The notes: generated from the letters alone by a model not told the origin. A stretch of DNA of 64,000 bases from Commensalibacter papalotli (GCF_947179115.1 NZ_CAMXCI010000001.1:496001-560000); one strand, 5' to 3'. Positions 9,206 through 19,195 are shown, counted from the first letter of the stretch. Program-made: numbers and translations.

Positions 9206-9939
9206 TTTGATTGCTCCTTCATTTGTTGTCTTTTTTCAGTAATATCCATCTTATCTCCAGGCTTTGGACCAAATGAGTCTTCTTGGGAAACCCCAAAATA
9301 AGTTTCTTTTGGCCTTAAAAAACCACCCAACTCATCAACCCCTTTATTGAGTTCAATCGAACGCATTTCCAGACTTTGATGTGGTTCACGCATATGCTGA
9401 CGAGCAACGACTTGACGGCGATTATTTGGACGTTTACGCAACGTTAAAACAATAGCACCAATCATAGCCACCAATAGTACCAAACCACAAATTTGGAACA
9501 ATAAAATATAATCGGTATAGATTAAAGCCCCTAAAGCTTGGGTATTGGACATATTTTGTAGCAAAGGCTGTTGAGAAGCTTGTGCGATTTGTGGATCAAT
9601 ATGCCAGTTTATTGCAACAATGATTAATTCAACCACCAAAACTGCAGCAATACAAAAACCCACAGGCATATAGCTTTGCATACCCTCTTTAAGCTGAACT
9701 AAATTAGTTTGCATAGTCATGACAATAAAAAGGAATAAAATCATAACCGCACCAGAATAGATCGCAATCAACAAGATCGCGAGAAATTCTGCCCCAGCAA
9801 GCAAAAATAATCCAGACGCATTACAAAATACTAAAACCAAAAACAAAGCAGCATGAACAGAATTACGAGAACATACAACCATGACGGCTGATAAAAGCAG
9901 AATTGTTGCAAAAATATAAAAAAGAATAATTGGCATCAT
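9202..9939 (-). CDS. nuoJ: NADH-quinone oxidoreductase subunit J
   Basis: Membrane subunit of complex I with five predicted helices in the first about 170 residues, including FLAILLIAIYSGAVMILFLFIVMT (key glycine-rich/pi-bulge helix) near 52-75 and LVLLVAMIGAIVLT near 155. At 245 aa it is longer than E. coli NuoJ (184): residues from about 172 onward form a polar, charged, probably cytoplasmic tail. ATG codons exist at 9939 and 9936, and an AAGG purine run precedes both. It overlaps nuoK by 4 bp. Confidence 0.95.
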   Translation of the reverse strand: MMPIILFYIFATILLLSAVMVVCSRNSVHAALFLVLVFCNASGLFLLAGAEFLAILLIAIYSGAVMILFLFIVMTMQTNLVQLKEGMQSYMPVGFCIAAVLVVELIIVAINWHIDPQIAQASQQPLLQNMSNTQALGALIYTDYILLFQICGLVLLVAMIGAIVLTLRKRPNNRRQVVARQHMREPHQSLEMRSIELNKGVDELGGFLRPKETYFGVSQEDSFGPKPGDKMDITEKRQQMKEQSK

Positions 9940-10017
9940 GACCTTATTCCTTTTTGTAAGGGCATAAAGCCTATTTGTAAGAAAAACATTTTACTCATCA
10001 TTGTTATTATTTCCCGC

Positions 10018-10506
10018 CTACCGATAAGGGGCATCCTGTTCCAACCTAAGTGCTAATACACTTTCCCATTGATCGCCATTCGATAATAATTTTTGTTTAT
10101 TATACATCAGCTCTTCTCTGGTTTCAGTTGCAAACTCATAATTTGGCCCTTGAACAATAGCATCCACAGGACAAGCTTCTTGACATAAACCACAATAAAT
10201 ACATTTGGTCATATCAATATCATAACGCGTTGTTCTTCTTGAGCCATCGCTTCTGGCTTCGGCTTCAATGGTAATTGCTTCCGCAGGACATGTTGCTTCA
10301 CATAACTTACAAGCAATACATCTTTCTTCACCATTTGCATAACGACGCAAAGCATGCTCTCCACGAAAACGAGGAGATAATGGGCTTTTTTCATAAGGAT
10401 AATTTATCGTTGCTTTTGGTTTAAAAAAGTAACGTAGCGTAATTCCCAAACCTGCCAATAACTCTGACAATAAAAAGGATCGCGCGGTTCTATCTATAAA
10501 ACCCAT
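10018..10506 (-). CDS. nuoI: NADH-quinone oxidoreductase subunit I
   Basis: Peripheral-arm subunit carrying clusters N6a and N6b, which pass electrons to NuoB. Two complete 4Fe-4S ferredoxin motifs are seen, CIACKLCEATCP and CIYCGLCQEACP, separated by about 28 residues. I chose ATG 10506 (162 aa, the family length, beginning MGFIDRTARS) over an in-frame upstream codon at 10533 that would extend into nuoH. It begins 1 bp after the nuoH stop. Confidence 0.96.
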   Translation of the reverse strand: MGFIDRTARSFLLSELLAGLGITLRYFFKPKATINYPYEKSPLSPRFRGEHALRRYANGEERCIACKLCEATCPAEAITIEAEARSDGSRRTTRYDIDMTKCIYCGLCQEACPVDAIVQGPNYEFATETREELMYNKQKLLSNGDQWESVLALRLEQDAPYR

Positions 10507-10507
10507 T

Positions 10508-11533
10508 TTAAACTGCCCCTCCGTAAATACCAATGCCTGTAGCCATCATAAACCCTGCCGTTAACACAACCCATGCCAGGGTAAATGGTAAGAATACTTT
10601 CCAACCTAAACGCATTAACTGATCATAACGGTATCTTGGGAAAGCACTTCGGACCCAGATAAAACAGAACAAGCAAATCAAAATTTTAATAATTAACCAA
10701 AATGGGCCTGGGATCCATGTAAATGGCATACAATCAAATGGAGGCAACCACCCACCCAAGAATAAAATACTAATAATGGCTGACATTAAAATCATATTTC
10801 CATATTCAGCCAAGAAAAACAAACCAAAAGCCATGGATGAATATTCTGCAAAGAACCCTGCAACCAATTCACTTTCACCAACGGCAAAATCGAATGGCGG
10901 ACGATTTGTTTCTGCTAAACAAGAAATAAAGAAAATAATAAACATGGGGAACATAGGTAAAAAGAACCATATATGGCGTTGCGCCAATACAATATCATTC
11001 AAATTACCACTACCAACCAACAGTAAGATTGATGCAATAACCAATCCCATTGCCAACTCATATGAAATCATCTGAGCCGCAGCACGCATCGCCCCTAATA
11101 ATGCATATTTGGAGTTAGAACCCCAACCTGCCAACAATGTTGCATAGATACTAATTGATGATATAGCCAATAAATACAAAATACCAATATTTAAATTCGC
11201 AACAGCCCAACCATCATTTGTAGGAATAACCGCCCATGCCAACATAGATAGGGAAAAACCAAGGATTGGAGCTATAAAGAAAAGAACACGATTTGCCTTG
11301 GTCGGAATAATGGTTTCCTTGAAAATCATTTTCACAGCATCGGCAAAAGGTTGCAACAATCCAAAAGGTCCAACGACGTTTGGCCCTTTTCGTAACATGA
11401 TTGCAGCCAGAACTTTACGTTCTATCCATGTAAGGTAAGCAACCCCCATTAATAGAGGTACTAAAACAGCAAGAACTTTTAAAACAATCAGAATAATCGA
11501 TCCAACCATCGTATGAAAAAAGAAATGTTCCAC
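10508..11533 (-). CDS. nuoH: NADH-quinone oxidoreductase subunit H
   Basis: Membrane subunit forming the quinone-binding site with NuoB and NuoD. It has about eight hydrophobic helices, with YLTWIERKVLAAIMLRKGPNVVGP near residues 30-53, FKETIIPTKANR, and the acidic loop AETNRPPFDFAVGESELVAGFFAEYSS near 210-235. The longer open frame starts at 11584 inside nuoG. I prefer GTG 11533, which gives a 341-aa protein starting MEHFFFHTMVG, lies 5 bp after the nuoG stop, and has GGAG eight bases upstream. Confidence 0.93.
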   Translation of the reverse strand: MEHFFFHTMVGSIILIVLKVLAVLVPLLMGVAYLTWIERKVLAAIMLRKGPNVVGPFGLLQPFADAVKMIFKETIIPTKANRVLFFIAPILGFSLSMLAWAVIPTNDGWAVANLNIGILYLLAISSISIYATLLAGWGSNSKYALLGAMRAAAQMISYELAMGLVIASILLLVGSGNLNDIVLAQRHIWFFLPMFPMFIIFFISCLAETNRPPFDFAVGESELVAGFFAEYSSMAFGLFFLAEYGNMILMSAIISILFLGGWLPPFDCMPFTWIPGPFWLIIKILICLFCFIWVRSAFPRYRYDQLMRLGWKVFLPFTLAWVVLTAGFMMATGIGIYGGAV

Positions 11534-11538
11534 GTCGA

Positions 11539-13602
11539 CTACTCCGCCGCTTCTGCCGAAGCTGCATAGCGCAACTTCGAACATTCATTCATTGTCAAAC
11601 TTGCCCGACTGATAGAATTAGTTAAGAAGTAATCTGAAATAACAGCTCTAAGAACTTGTTTTTCAAAGTTTCCTTGAGCATTATCGCCAAGATTAACATC
11701 AACAACATTCTGTACAAGTCGCAATTGAGCAAAGACAGGATTAATTTCTGCCATATACGCTCTAAGGCTATCTATATCATGATAAGGCAAGTCAACAGCT
11801 AATAATTGAGCAACAGCATAAATAGCTGCCCATTCTTCTTTTGCTTCACCAGGAGGGCAAATCGCTGCAAAACTACGTTGCACGCGCCCTTCTGTATTCA
11901 CATAAGTCCCTGATTTTTCGGTATAAGCCGCACCAGGTAAAATCACATCAGCTCTAGATGCTGCTTTTTCTCCATGGTGTCCTTGATATATAACAAAAGT
12001 TTCAGCTGGTAATGCAGAAAGATTAACTTCATCCGCGCCCAACATCCACAATACATCAACTCCACCATTTACCATTGCTTTGATATCTTTAGCTTGCCCT
12101 TGAGGCACGAAACCAAGATCCAAACCAGCAACGCGAGCAGCAGAATGATGTAAAATATTAAATCCATTCCACTCTTCAGTCACTGCTCCGACTGTTTTAG
12201 CCAAAGCCATTGTTTGTTCAAATATAATTTTTGCATCAGGACGCGTTATCGCACCATGCCCTAAAATAATCATTGGGCGTTTTGCATTTTTTAATATTTC
12301 AGAAAACGGATGTTTGCCTGCAATCAATTCAGCAATCAGTTCAGGAGTTTCCCCTAATTGATCAACTTTATAAGTAGGATCATCTGGAAGCTCTCCAATA
12401 TACCCAATCGGGAATTGTTCGGTCAAAGACAACCAACGTTTCCGAATACGAGAATTCAATACAGGAGCTTCTTGCCTTGGGAAAGAACCGATTACCAATA
12501 ATGCATCAGCATCATCAATCCCTGCAATAGAAGTGTTAAACACATAATGCCCGCGTTGCGAAATATCATAATAGGCATTGTCTTGACGACAATCGACATT
12601 TGAAGAGCCCAATGCATTCATAAGATGCTTTAATGCCAACATACTTTCTGCATCACATAAATCCCCCGCAATGGCACCCATACGATCTGCTGAAACTGTT
12701 TTTAATTTATCAGCAACATGTTGCAATGTTTCTGTCCACGACGCCTCGACAAGTTTACCGTTCTTCTTTATCCACGGACGATCTAAACGACGACGTTTTA
12801 ATCCGTCCAACGAAAAGCGACCTTTATCAGCAAGCCATTCCTCATTCACATCATCATTCTTACGAGGGAGTATCCGCATCACTTCGTTGCCACGTACTTG
12901 CAACAAGATATTAGTACCAACAGCATCTGTTACATCAATTGAATCTGTGTTTTTTAATTCCCAAGAACGGAAATGAAAAGCTGTTGGTTTCGAAGTCAAC
13001 GCACCAACTGGACAAACATCAATTAAATTACCAGAAAGCTCTGATTTAATCCCTTGTTCTATAAACGGCGTAATTTCAAGACTAGTGCCTCGGTAAATAC
13101 CCCCAAGCTCAGCAGTGCCAGCAATCTCATTAGTAAAACGAATACAACGCGTACACTGAATGCAACGCGTCATTACTGTTCGAACCAAGGGTCCCATATA
13201 TTTATCAACAACAGCACGTTTTTCATCAGTAAAGCGTGAACAGTCACGACCATATCCAACAGACTGATCTTGCAAATCACACTCACCACCTTGATCACAA
13301 ATAGGACAATCTAAAGGGTGATTAATCAATAATAATTCCATTGTACTACGACGCGCAGCACGAATAGTTTCAGAATCAGTCGTAACTTGCATTCCCTCCA
13401 TAACTGGTTGAGAGCAAGATGAAACCAAAGGTTTACGAGAACCTGTAATTTCAACCATACACATTCTGCAATTACCAGCTACAGAAAGCTTGTCATGATA
13501 ACAAAAACGGGGGATTTCCTTACCAGCAGCCTCACATGCTTGCAATACAGAAGCATTATTGGGAACCTCTATAGGAATACCATCTACAATTACTTTTGTC
13601 AT
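11539..13602 (-). CDS. nuoG: NADH-quinone oxidoreductase subunit G
   Basis: Large peripheral-arm Fe-S subunit (687 aa, normal for alphaproteobacteria). The N-terminus carries a 2Fe-2S domain (CYHDKLSVAGNCRMC, later SSC), the His-Cys cluster (LLINHPLDCPICDQGGECDLQ, about 92-112), and a 4Fe-4S site (CIQCTRCIRF, about 146-155, with a later CPVGAL). A molybdopterin-oxidoreductase-like domain without catalytic role follows. The gene is 11 bp after nuoF and ends 5 bp before nuoH. Confidence 0.97.
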   Translation of the reverse strand: MTKVIVDGIPIEVPNNASVLQACEAAGKEIPRFCYHDKLSVAGNCRMCMVEITGSRKPLVSSCSQPVMEGMQVTTDSETIRAARRSTMELLLINHPLDCPICDQGGECDLQDQSVGYGRDCSRFTDEKRAVVDKYMGPLVRTVMTRCIQCTRCIRFTNEIAGTAELGGIYRGTSLEITPFIEQGIKSELSGNLIDVCPVGALTSKPTAFHFRSWELKNTDSIDVTDAVGTNILLQVRGNEVMRILPRKNDDVNEEWLADKGRFSLDGLKRRRLDRPWIKKNGKLVEASWTETLQHVADKLKTVSADRMGAIAGDLCDAESMLALKHLMNALGSSNVDCRQDNAYYDISQRGHYVFNTSIAGIDDADALLVIGSFPRQEAPVLNSRIRKRWLSLTEQFPIGYIGELPDDPTYKVDQLGETPELIAELIAGKHPFSEILKNAKRPMIILGHGAITRPDAKIIFEQTMALAKTVGAVTEEWNGFNILHHSAARVAGLDLGFVPQGQAKDIKAMVNGGVDVLWMLGADEVNLSALPAETFVIYQGHHGEKAASRADVILPGAAYTEKSGTYVNTEGRVQRSFAAICPPGEAKEEWAAIYAVAQLLAVDLPYHDIDSLRAYMAEINPVFAQLRLVQNVVDVNLGDNAQGNFEKQVLRAVISDYFLTNSISRASLTMNECSKLRYAASAEAAE

Positions 13603-13613
13603 ATTCTTACCTA

Positions 13614-14936
13614 TTAGCCCCCTATTGGTGCATCAACAGGCACCTGAATTTGTGATACTCCACCATGGGCTTTTTTATAATCTATGATTCGTTGCTCCAT
13701 AACAGGACGGAAGTTACGAATAAGTGCTTGAACCGGCCAAGCAACTGACATACCCATCGCACAAATTGTTGTATTTTCAATGTTTTTGGTTACGTCCATC
13801 AACATATCAATTTCAGAAATTTCTGCACGACCTTCAACCATACGGTTCATCACTTTTAAAACCCAGTTTGACCCTTCACGACATGGCGTGCATTGACCAC
13901 AGCTTTCGTGTTTATAAAACTTGGATAGCAAAGTAACAGCGCGAATAATATCAGTTGATTTATCCATGACCACAATACCAGCAGTACCTAAACCCGAGCC
14001 TACATCACGCATACCATCGAAATCCATAATAACGGTTTCACAGGTTTCTTTGTTCAACATCGGCATTGATGTTCCGCCTGGAATAACAGCAAGCAAATTA
14101 TCCCATCCACCACGAACGCCACCACCATGCGTTTCAATAATTTCTTTTAAAGGCAATCCAAGTGCCTCTTCAAACACGCAAGGTGTATTAATATGACCTG
14201 AAATAGCCATCAATTTAGGGCCTGTGTTGTTCTTGCGGCCAATTCCCGCAAACCATGCAGAACCACGACGCATAATCGTTGGTGTTACAGAAATGCTTTC
14301 TACATTATTAATTGTAGAAGGACAACCATAAAGACCTTTTCCTGCTGGAAATGGCGGCTTTAAACGAGGCTGACCTTTTTTTCCTTCAAGACTCTCAAGT
14401 TGAGCCGTCTCTTCACCGCAAATATAGGCACCAGCACCACGATGAATATAAAAATCAAAATCCCAACCACTGCCACAAGCATTTTTACCAATTAATCCTG
14501 CTTCATAAGCTTCATCAATTGCAACTTGTAATCTGTTGGCCTCATTATAGTACTCACCACGAATATATATATAAGCAGTATGCGCACCAATTGCAAAAGA
14601 TGCCAATAATGCACCTTCTACAATTTTATGAGGTTCATGGCGCATAACTTCGCGATCTTTACAAGTGCCTGGCTCTGATTCATCCCCATTAATCACTAAA
14701 TAATGTGGTAATGGACCTTCTTTTTTAGGCATAAAAGACCATTTTAAACCTGTAGAGAACCCTGCTCCTCCACGACCACGCAATCCAGAATCAATAATCG
14801 TTTTAATAATCGCATCACGACCCAAGGCTAAAATATCTTTAGTATTATCCCAATCCCCACGCCTACGGGCGCCAGCCAATTTCCAATCATCATGGCCATG
14901 TAAATTTAGATAAATACGATCTTTATCACTTAACAT
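13614..14936 (-). CDS. nuoF: NADH-quinone oxidoreductase subunit F
   Basis: NADH- and FMN-binding subunit where electrons enter complex I. The 440-aa protein contains GLRGRGGAGFSTGLKW (NADH/FMN site, about 53-68), CKDREVMRHEPHKIVEG, GAGAYICGEETAQLESLEGKKGQPR (about 175-200), and the N3 4Fe-4S ligands ESCGQCTPCREGSNW (about 350). Its ATG overlaps the end of nuoE by 11 bp. Confidence 0.97.
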   Translation of the reverse strand: MLSDKDRIYLNLHGHDDWKLAGARRRGDWDNTKDILALGRDAIIKTIIDSGLRGRGGAGFSTGLKWSFMPKKEGPLPHYLVINGDESEPGTCKDREVMRHEPHKIVEGALLASFAIGAHTAYIYIRGEYYNEANRLQVAIDEAYEAGLIGKNACGSGWDFDFYIHRGAGAYICGEETAQLESLEGKKGQPRLKPPFPAGKGLYGCPSTINNVESISVTPTIMRRGSAWFAGIGRKNNTGPKLMAISGHINTPCVFEEALGLPLKEIIETHGGGVRGGWDNLLAVIPGGTSMPMLNKETCETVIMDFDGMRDVGSGLGTAGIVVMDKSTDIIRAVTLLSKFYKHESCGQCTPCREGSNWVLKVMNRMVEGRAEISEIDMLMDVTKNIENTTICAMGMSVAWPVQALIRNFRPVMEQRIIDYKKAHGGVSQIQVPVDAPIGG

Positions 14937-15555
14937 CTTCGGCCCCTGTATTTTGTGTAATTTTCTTGCCCACAGGTGCAGAATTTAAACGATCAATCAT
15001 TGGACCATGCGCAGGTTTTTCGCCTTTGCGCAATAACTCAATTAACTCAATCGTGCTTTCTGCGGTCATATCTTCATAATAATCATGATCGACTTGTAAA
15101 ATTGGTGCATTCGCACACGCTCCAAGACACTCTACTTCAGAAAGCGTAAACATACCATCTTCACTGGTTTGTCCGAACTCTTTAATACCCGTAACCTTTT
15201 TACAAGCCGCTACAATATCCTCAGAGCCACGCAGCCAACATGGCGTCGTAGAGCAAACTTGCAAATGATACTGACCAATTGGTTCCAAATTGAACATGGT
15301 ATAAAAAGTTGCGATTTCAAATACACGAACGGGAGCGATCTCTAACCGTTTAGCAACAACAACCATAGCAACCTTTGGCACCCATGCACTCTTGGTCACC
15401 CGTTTCATTTGATTTTGAACTATATATAATAACGGAATCACTGCACTTGCTTTTCGTGCAGCAGGATATTTTGCTAAGATTTTTTCAATTTGCTGTTCAC
15501 TTTCTTGATCAAAAGCAAATTCAGCAGGTTGTTTATTCATCGATTTCTCTGACAT
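14926..15555 (-). CDS. nuoE: NADH-quinone oxidoreductase subunit E
   Basis: Thioredoxin-fold 2Fe-2S (N1a) subunit of the NADH module. The cluster ligands are visible as CSTTPCWLRGS and ECLGACANAP about 40 residues later, after an N-terminal helical region ending ATFYTMFNLEPIG. I chose ATG 15555; an in-frame GTG just upstream would add one residue. The protein is 209 aa, slightly longer than E. coli NuoE (166) because of a C-terminal polar tail, which is common in alphaproteobacteria. It starts 6 bp after nuoD. Confidence 0.96.
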   Translation of the reverse strand: MSEKSMNKQPAEFAFDQESEQQIEKILAKYPAARKASAVIPLLYIVQNQMKRVTKSAWVPKVAMVVVAKRLEIAPVRVFEIATFYTMFNLEPIGQYHLQVCSTTPCWLRGSEDIVAACKKVTGIKEFGQTSEDGMFTLSEVECLGACANAPILQVDHDYYEDMTAESTIELIELLRKGEKPAHGPMIDRLNSAPVGKKITQNTGAEDVK

Positions 15556-15561
15556 CACGCC

Positions 15562-16812
15562 CTATCTATCCACTTCACCGAAAACCAAATCCATAGAACC
15601 AATAATTGCAACCATATCAGCCAACATGTGACGATGTGACAATTCATCAAGCGCTTGCAAATGTGCAAAACCTGTTGGACGTATTTTGCAACGATATGGC
15701 TTAGTCCCACCATCAGCGACTAAGTAAACACCAAACTCGCCTTTTGGACTTTCAACAGCTGTATAAGTTGTCCCAGCAGGAACATGAAATCCACCACTGT
15801 AAAGCTTAAAATGGTTAATTAAAGATTCCATAGAATGCTTCATATCTTTACGTTTAGGCGGTGAAATTTTTTCACTTTCAACCTTAATCGCACCAGGTTT
15901 CATTTTATTCAAACACTGTTCGATGATCTTTGCACTTTCTCGCATTTCAATCACTCTGATTAAATAACGATCATAACAATCACCTTGACGTGTTACTGGC
16001 ACCTGAAAATCAACTTTATCATAATTATCATAAGGTTGAGAACGACGCAAATCCCAAGGAACACCAGAGGCACGTAAACAAGGCCCCGTAAATCCCCAAG
16101 AAAGCGCATCCTCTGTCGTGCATACTCCAATACCAACCGTTCTTTGTTTCCAAATACGGTTATTGGTCAGCAACCCTTCGATATCATCAACAATTTTTGG
16201 AAAATCTTTGACCCAATTACCAATTTTCTCTTCCATTCCAACTGGCATATCTTTTGCCACACCACCATGACGGAAATAATTAGCATGAAAACGTGCCCCT
16301 GACACACCTTCATAAAATTCCATCATCTTTTCACGCTCTTCATAAGCCCATAATGCAGGGGTCATCGCTCCGCAATCCAACCCCATGGCCGTAACGTTCA
16401 GTAAATGGTTTAAAATACGAGTAATTTCAGCAAATAAAACCCGTATCCACTTTGCCCTATCTGGCACATCTACACGCAATAATTTTTCTGTTGCCAGAAC
16501 ATAAGCATGCTCTTCACACATAGGAGATGCATAATCCAAGCGATCAAAATAGGGCAAACCCTTATGATAGGCTTTATGCTCTAATAATTTTTCAGTACCT
16601 CGGTGCAACAACCCAATATGCGGGGTTGCACGTTTTATAACCTCACCTTCCAATTCCATTACAACACGTAACACACCATGTGCTGATGGATGTTGAGGGC
16701 CAAAATTTAAGGTATGGGAATCACCAGACAAAACTTGAGAAATATTTTGTTTTACTTTCTCATCTAGTCCTTGCGCTTTATTCGTTGATTCTTTTTTAAT
16801 TACTTCACTCAT
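15562..16812 (-). CDS. nuoD: NADH-quinone oxidoreductase subunit D
   Basis: 49-kDa subunit forming the quinone-reduction site. It is homologous to the large subunit of NiFe hydrogenases but lacks the metal site. The family motif TLNFGPQHPSAHGVLRVVMELEGE lies at about 35-58, followed by HIGLLHRGTEKL, and the C-terminus ends GSMDLVFGEVDR as in the family. The 416-aa length from ATG 16812 includes an extra polar N-terminus of about 30 residues. A TTG codon three bases upstream is an unlikely start. Confidence 0.97.
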   Translation of the reverse strand: MSEVIKKESTNKAQGLDEKVKQNISQVLSGDSHTLNFGPQHPSAHGVLRVVMELEGEVIKRATPHIGLLHRGTEKLLEHKAYHKGLPYFDRLDYASPMCEEHAYVLATEKLLRVDVPDRAKWIRVLFAEITRILNHLLNVTAMGLDCGAMTPALWAYEEREKMMEFYEGVSGARFHANYFRHGGVAKDMPVGMEEKIGNWVKDFPKIVDDIEGLLTNNRIWKQRTVGIGVCTTEDALSWGFTGPCLRASGVPWDLRRSQPYDNYDKVDFQVPVTRQGDCYDRYLIRVIEMRESAKIIEQCLNKMKPGAIKVESEKISPPKRKDMKHSMESLINHFKLYSGGFHVPAGTTYTAVESPKGEFGVYLVADGGTKPYRCKIRPTGFAHLQALDELSHRHMLADMVAIIGSMDLVFGEVDR

Positions 16813-16848
16813 CAAATATCCTTTTGCCGATCACTTACAATATATTAA

Positions 16849-17514
16849 TTACAAAGAATACGGCTTAATATTTTGACGCTTCACATGAACTTTTTCGTCA
16901 CCTGGTAAGGTAGTAAGCCCCTCCCAAGGAGAATCAAAGTCAAAATCTCTCATATCTTGAGTAAGCTTCACAGGTTCATAAACCACTTTATTTTGATCCG
17001 CATCATAACGCACTTCAACATACCCTGTTACAGGAAAATCTTTACGTAAAGGATGTCCATCAAAACCATAATCAGTTAAAATACGTCGTAAATCGGGCTG
17101 ACCAGAGAATAAAATGCCAAACATATCATAACATTCACGTTCCCACCAATCTGCACATTTCCATAAACTACGAACAGAAGGTACTGGGGTTTGCTCATCA
17201 ATATGAGCAATAACGCGAATACGCTGATTTAAAGAAACAGACAGTAAATTATAGACAATATCAAAACGTTTTGCTCGCTGAGGATAATCAGCACCACAAA
17301 CATCCATTAATTGCTCATAACAGCATAAATGATGCGTTTTTAATAAATTTAACAAATCAAAAAGATGATCTAACTCTACAACAACAACCAGTTCATCTTG
17401 TTCGAAATCTGTTTTAATAACACCTTTAACAGAAGTACACAGCATAAACCCCACAGCTTGTAAACGTGGTAAATTTATGAAACTTTTTGTGTATGTATCA
17501 ATATGATCAACCAC
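16849..17514 (-). CDS. nuoC: NADH-quinone oxidoreductase subunit C
   Basis: 30-kDa peripheral-arm subunit, 221 aa. The signature ERECYDMFGILFSGQPDLRRILTDYGFDGHPLRKDFP lies at about 122-158. NuoC and NuoD are separate genes, unlike the E. coli fusion. The start appears to be GTG 17514, overlapping the nuoB stop by 8 bp, so translation is probably coupled. Confidence 0.96.
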   Translation of the reverse strand: MVDHIDTYTKSFINLPRLQAVGFMLCTSVKGVIKTDFEQDELVVVVELDHLFDLLNLLKTHHLCCYEQLMDVCGADYPQRAKRFDIVYNLLSVSLNQRIRVIAHIDEQTPVPSVRSLWKCADWWERECYDMFGILFSGQPDLRRILTDYGFDGHPLRKDFPVTGYVEVRYDADQNKVVYEPVKLTQDMRDFDFDSPWEGLTTLPGDEKVHVKRQNIKPYSL

Positions 17515-18082
17515 GAATAATTGTCCCCGTCCGTTTAATTTTCTTCTTGAGCAACATAATACCGTAAATCAAGGCTTCGGCTGTTGGTGGGCACCCTGGA
17601 ACGTAAACATCAACAGGAATAATACGATCACATCCCCTGACGACAGAGTATGAATAGTGATAATATCCCCCACCATTCGCACAAGATCCCATGGATATTA
17701 CCCAACGAGGTTCAGACATTTGATCATATAAACGACGCAAAGCAGGAGCCATTTTGTTAGTAACAGTTCCTGCAACCAACATAACGTCTGCCTGACGAGG
17801 AGATCCCATCGGAACAACCCCCATACGATCCAAATCATATCTGGGCATATAAGCATGAATCATTTCAACAGCACAACAAGCCAAACCAAAAGTCATTGGC
17901 CAAAGACTGCCCGTTCTGCCCCAGTTAATTAATTGATCCAGCTTTGCAACAACAAACCCTTTGTCTGTAATTGCCCCAGTAATGCCTTTTATAACAGCAT
18001 CCTGCTCTGACCCTGGCGGCAGAGCATCCTGATTCCAATATACTTTTTCAAGACCAGAGTTTTCTGTAGTATTCTGATTCAT
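17507..18082 (-). CDS. nuoB: NADH-quinone oxidoreductase subunit B
   Basis: PSST subunit holding cluster N2, the last Fe-S centre before quinone. Ligands are visible in FGLACCAVEM (tandem Cys), GSCANGGG and VPGCPPTAEALIYGI. The 191-aa protein from ATG 18082 has an N-terminal tail slightly longer than average. It starts 61 bp after the nuoA stop, the largest gap inside the nuoA-F part of the operon. Confidence 0.97.
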   Translation of the reverse strand: MNQNTTENSGLEKVYWNQDALPPGSEQDAVIKGITGAITDKGFVVAKLDQLINWGRTGSLWPMTFGLACCAVEMIHAYMPRYDLDRMGVVPMGSPRQADVMLVAGTVTNKMAPALRRLYDQMSEPRWVISMGSCANGGGYYHYSYSVVRGCDRIIPVDVYVPGCPPTAEALIYGIMLLKKKIKRTGTIIRG

Positions 18083-18143
18083 CACAATCTCATTTTACAG
18101 ATATAAATCTGCTTTATAATTACGCACTTTATTCTTCGTTAGC

Positions 18144-18509
18144 CTAATCCCACTCTAATGCGCCTTTGCACCATTCGTATATAAATCCGACGGTCAAAAC
18201 AACAAGAAAAGCGAGCATTGAAAAGAAACCAAACATTCCAATTTTGGAAAGCGTTAAAGCCCAAGGAAATAAAAACACCATTTCCAAATCGAAAATTGTG
18301 AATAATATTCCCACAAGATAATAACGCACATCAAACATTTGGCGTGCATCTTCGAATGCTGGAAATCCACACTCATATGGTGAGTTCTTTTCAGCATAGG
18401 GCTTTTGTTTTGCACAGAATAGTGCCGCCCCTAACATAGCGCATGCTATAATTAATGAAATAATTCCAAAAATCAGCACTGGTAAATAATTACCTAAAAT
18501 AGCCTGCAT
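18144..18509 (-). CDS. nuoA: NADH-quinone oxidoreductase subunit A
   Basis: First gene of the complex I operon, encoding a small three-helix membrane subunit. The 121-aa protein from ATG 18509 (MQAILGNYLPVLIFG) matches the family length. The loop motif YECGFPAFEDARQMFDVRYYLVGILF lies at about 53-78. An upstream TTG at 18536 would extend the frame, but an AAAGAG purine run sits just upstream of ATG 18509. Confidence 0.95.
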   Translation of the reverse strand: MQAILGNYLPVLIFGIISLIIACAMLGAALFCAKQKPYAEKNSPYECGFPAFEDARQMFDVRYYLVGILFTIFDLEMVFLFPWALTLSKIGMFGFFSMLAFLVVLTVGFIYEWCKGALEWD

Positions 18510-18593
18510 GAGATAACTCTTTAGCTTCTGTAACAATTAAAATCATCAATAAAAATTGAATATTGTAAGTCTTATAACAGAGAACTAAATAAA

Positions 18594-18599
18594 ATTATA
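18594..18599 (-). promoter_or_regulatory. Possible -10 element of the nuo operon
   Basis: A perfect TATAAT on the minus strand lies about 85 bp upstream of the nuoA ATG. No convincing TTGACA-like -35 box is found 16-18 bp upstream (the region is A-rich), so this is a weak prediction. Confidence 0.3.
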
Positions 18600-19115
18600 C
18601 TGTTAATGTGCTTTTTTTATATACGAGCATATCGAAAATTTAATTTAATTTAACCATTAAGTATAGAATATTGATATTGAAATAATTCTTAGAACTTAGA
18701 AATTAAATGTATTTCTATACTAATATTTAAAACATCAACCTTTTCCATTAAAATAAAAAGTGCAAATAAACTATTATTTACGAAACCTTTTCATCGATAA
18801 CAAGCAGTCAAAGAATATTGTGTTTCATTAGGTATCAATTCAGAGAAAATATCTATAAAAGTTTATTTAACTAATCCTAATCCTTAAGTCGTTAAAACAT
18901 CATATTTATCTGTATAAGAATCTACTTTCATAACAAAATATATAAGGCATTTCACACGATATTTTATTACATATATTGATTTAGATTTTAAAGAGAAAAA
19001 GAATTTACAGTTTCATCATAAAAAATTATATAATTTTCAAGCGATAACTTTATAAATAGTTGTTATATCAATGTGTGATTATAGCAAATATTTTGGATTA
19101 TAATACCACAATTTA
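18600..19115. other. AT-rich intergenic region with no recognised gene
   Basis: About 500 bp between the nuo operon and the tRNA cluster. It is very AT-rich, with frequent stops in all frames and no codon-like pattern that I can see. It may hold the nuo promoter region at its left end. Confidence 0.6.
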
Positions 19116-19117
19116 TG

Positions 19118-19195
19118 TGGCGCGAGTGACGGGGCTCGAACCCGCGACCTTCGGCGTGACAGGCCGACGCTCTAACCAGACTGAGCTACACCCGC
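19118..19195 (-). tRNA. tRNA-Asp(GTC), copy 1
   Basis: Complete cloverleaf on the minus strand. The acceptor stem GCGGGTG pairs with CACTCGC (one G-U), the D-arm is GCTC...GAGC, the anticodon loop is CTGTCAC with anticodon GTC, the T-loop is TTCGAGC, and CCA is encoded. It is 78 nt including CCA. Confidence 0.96.
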
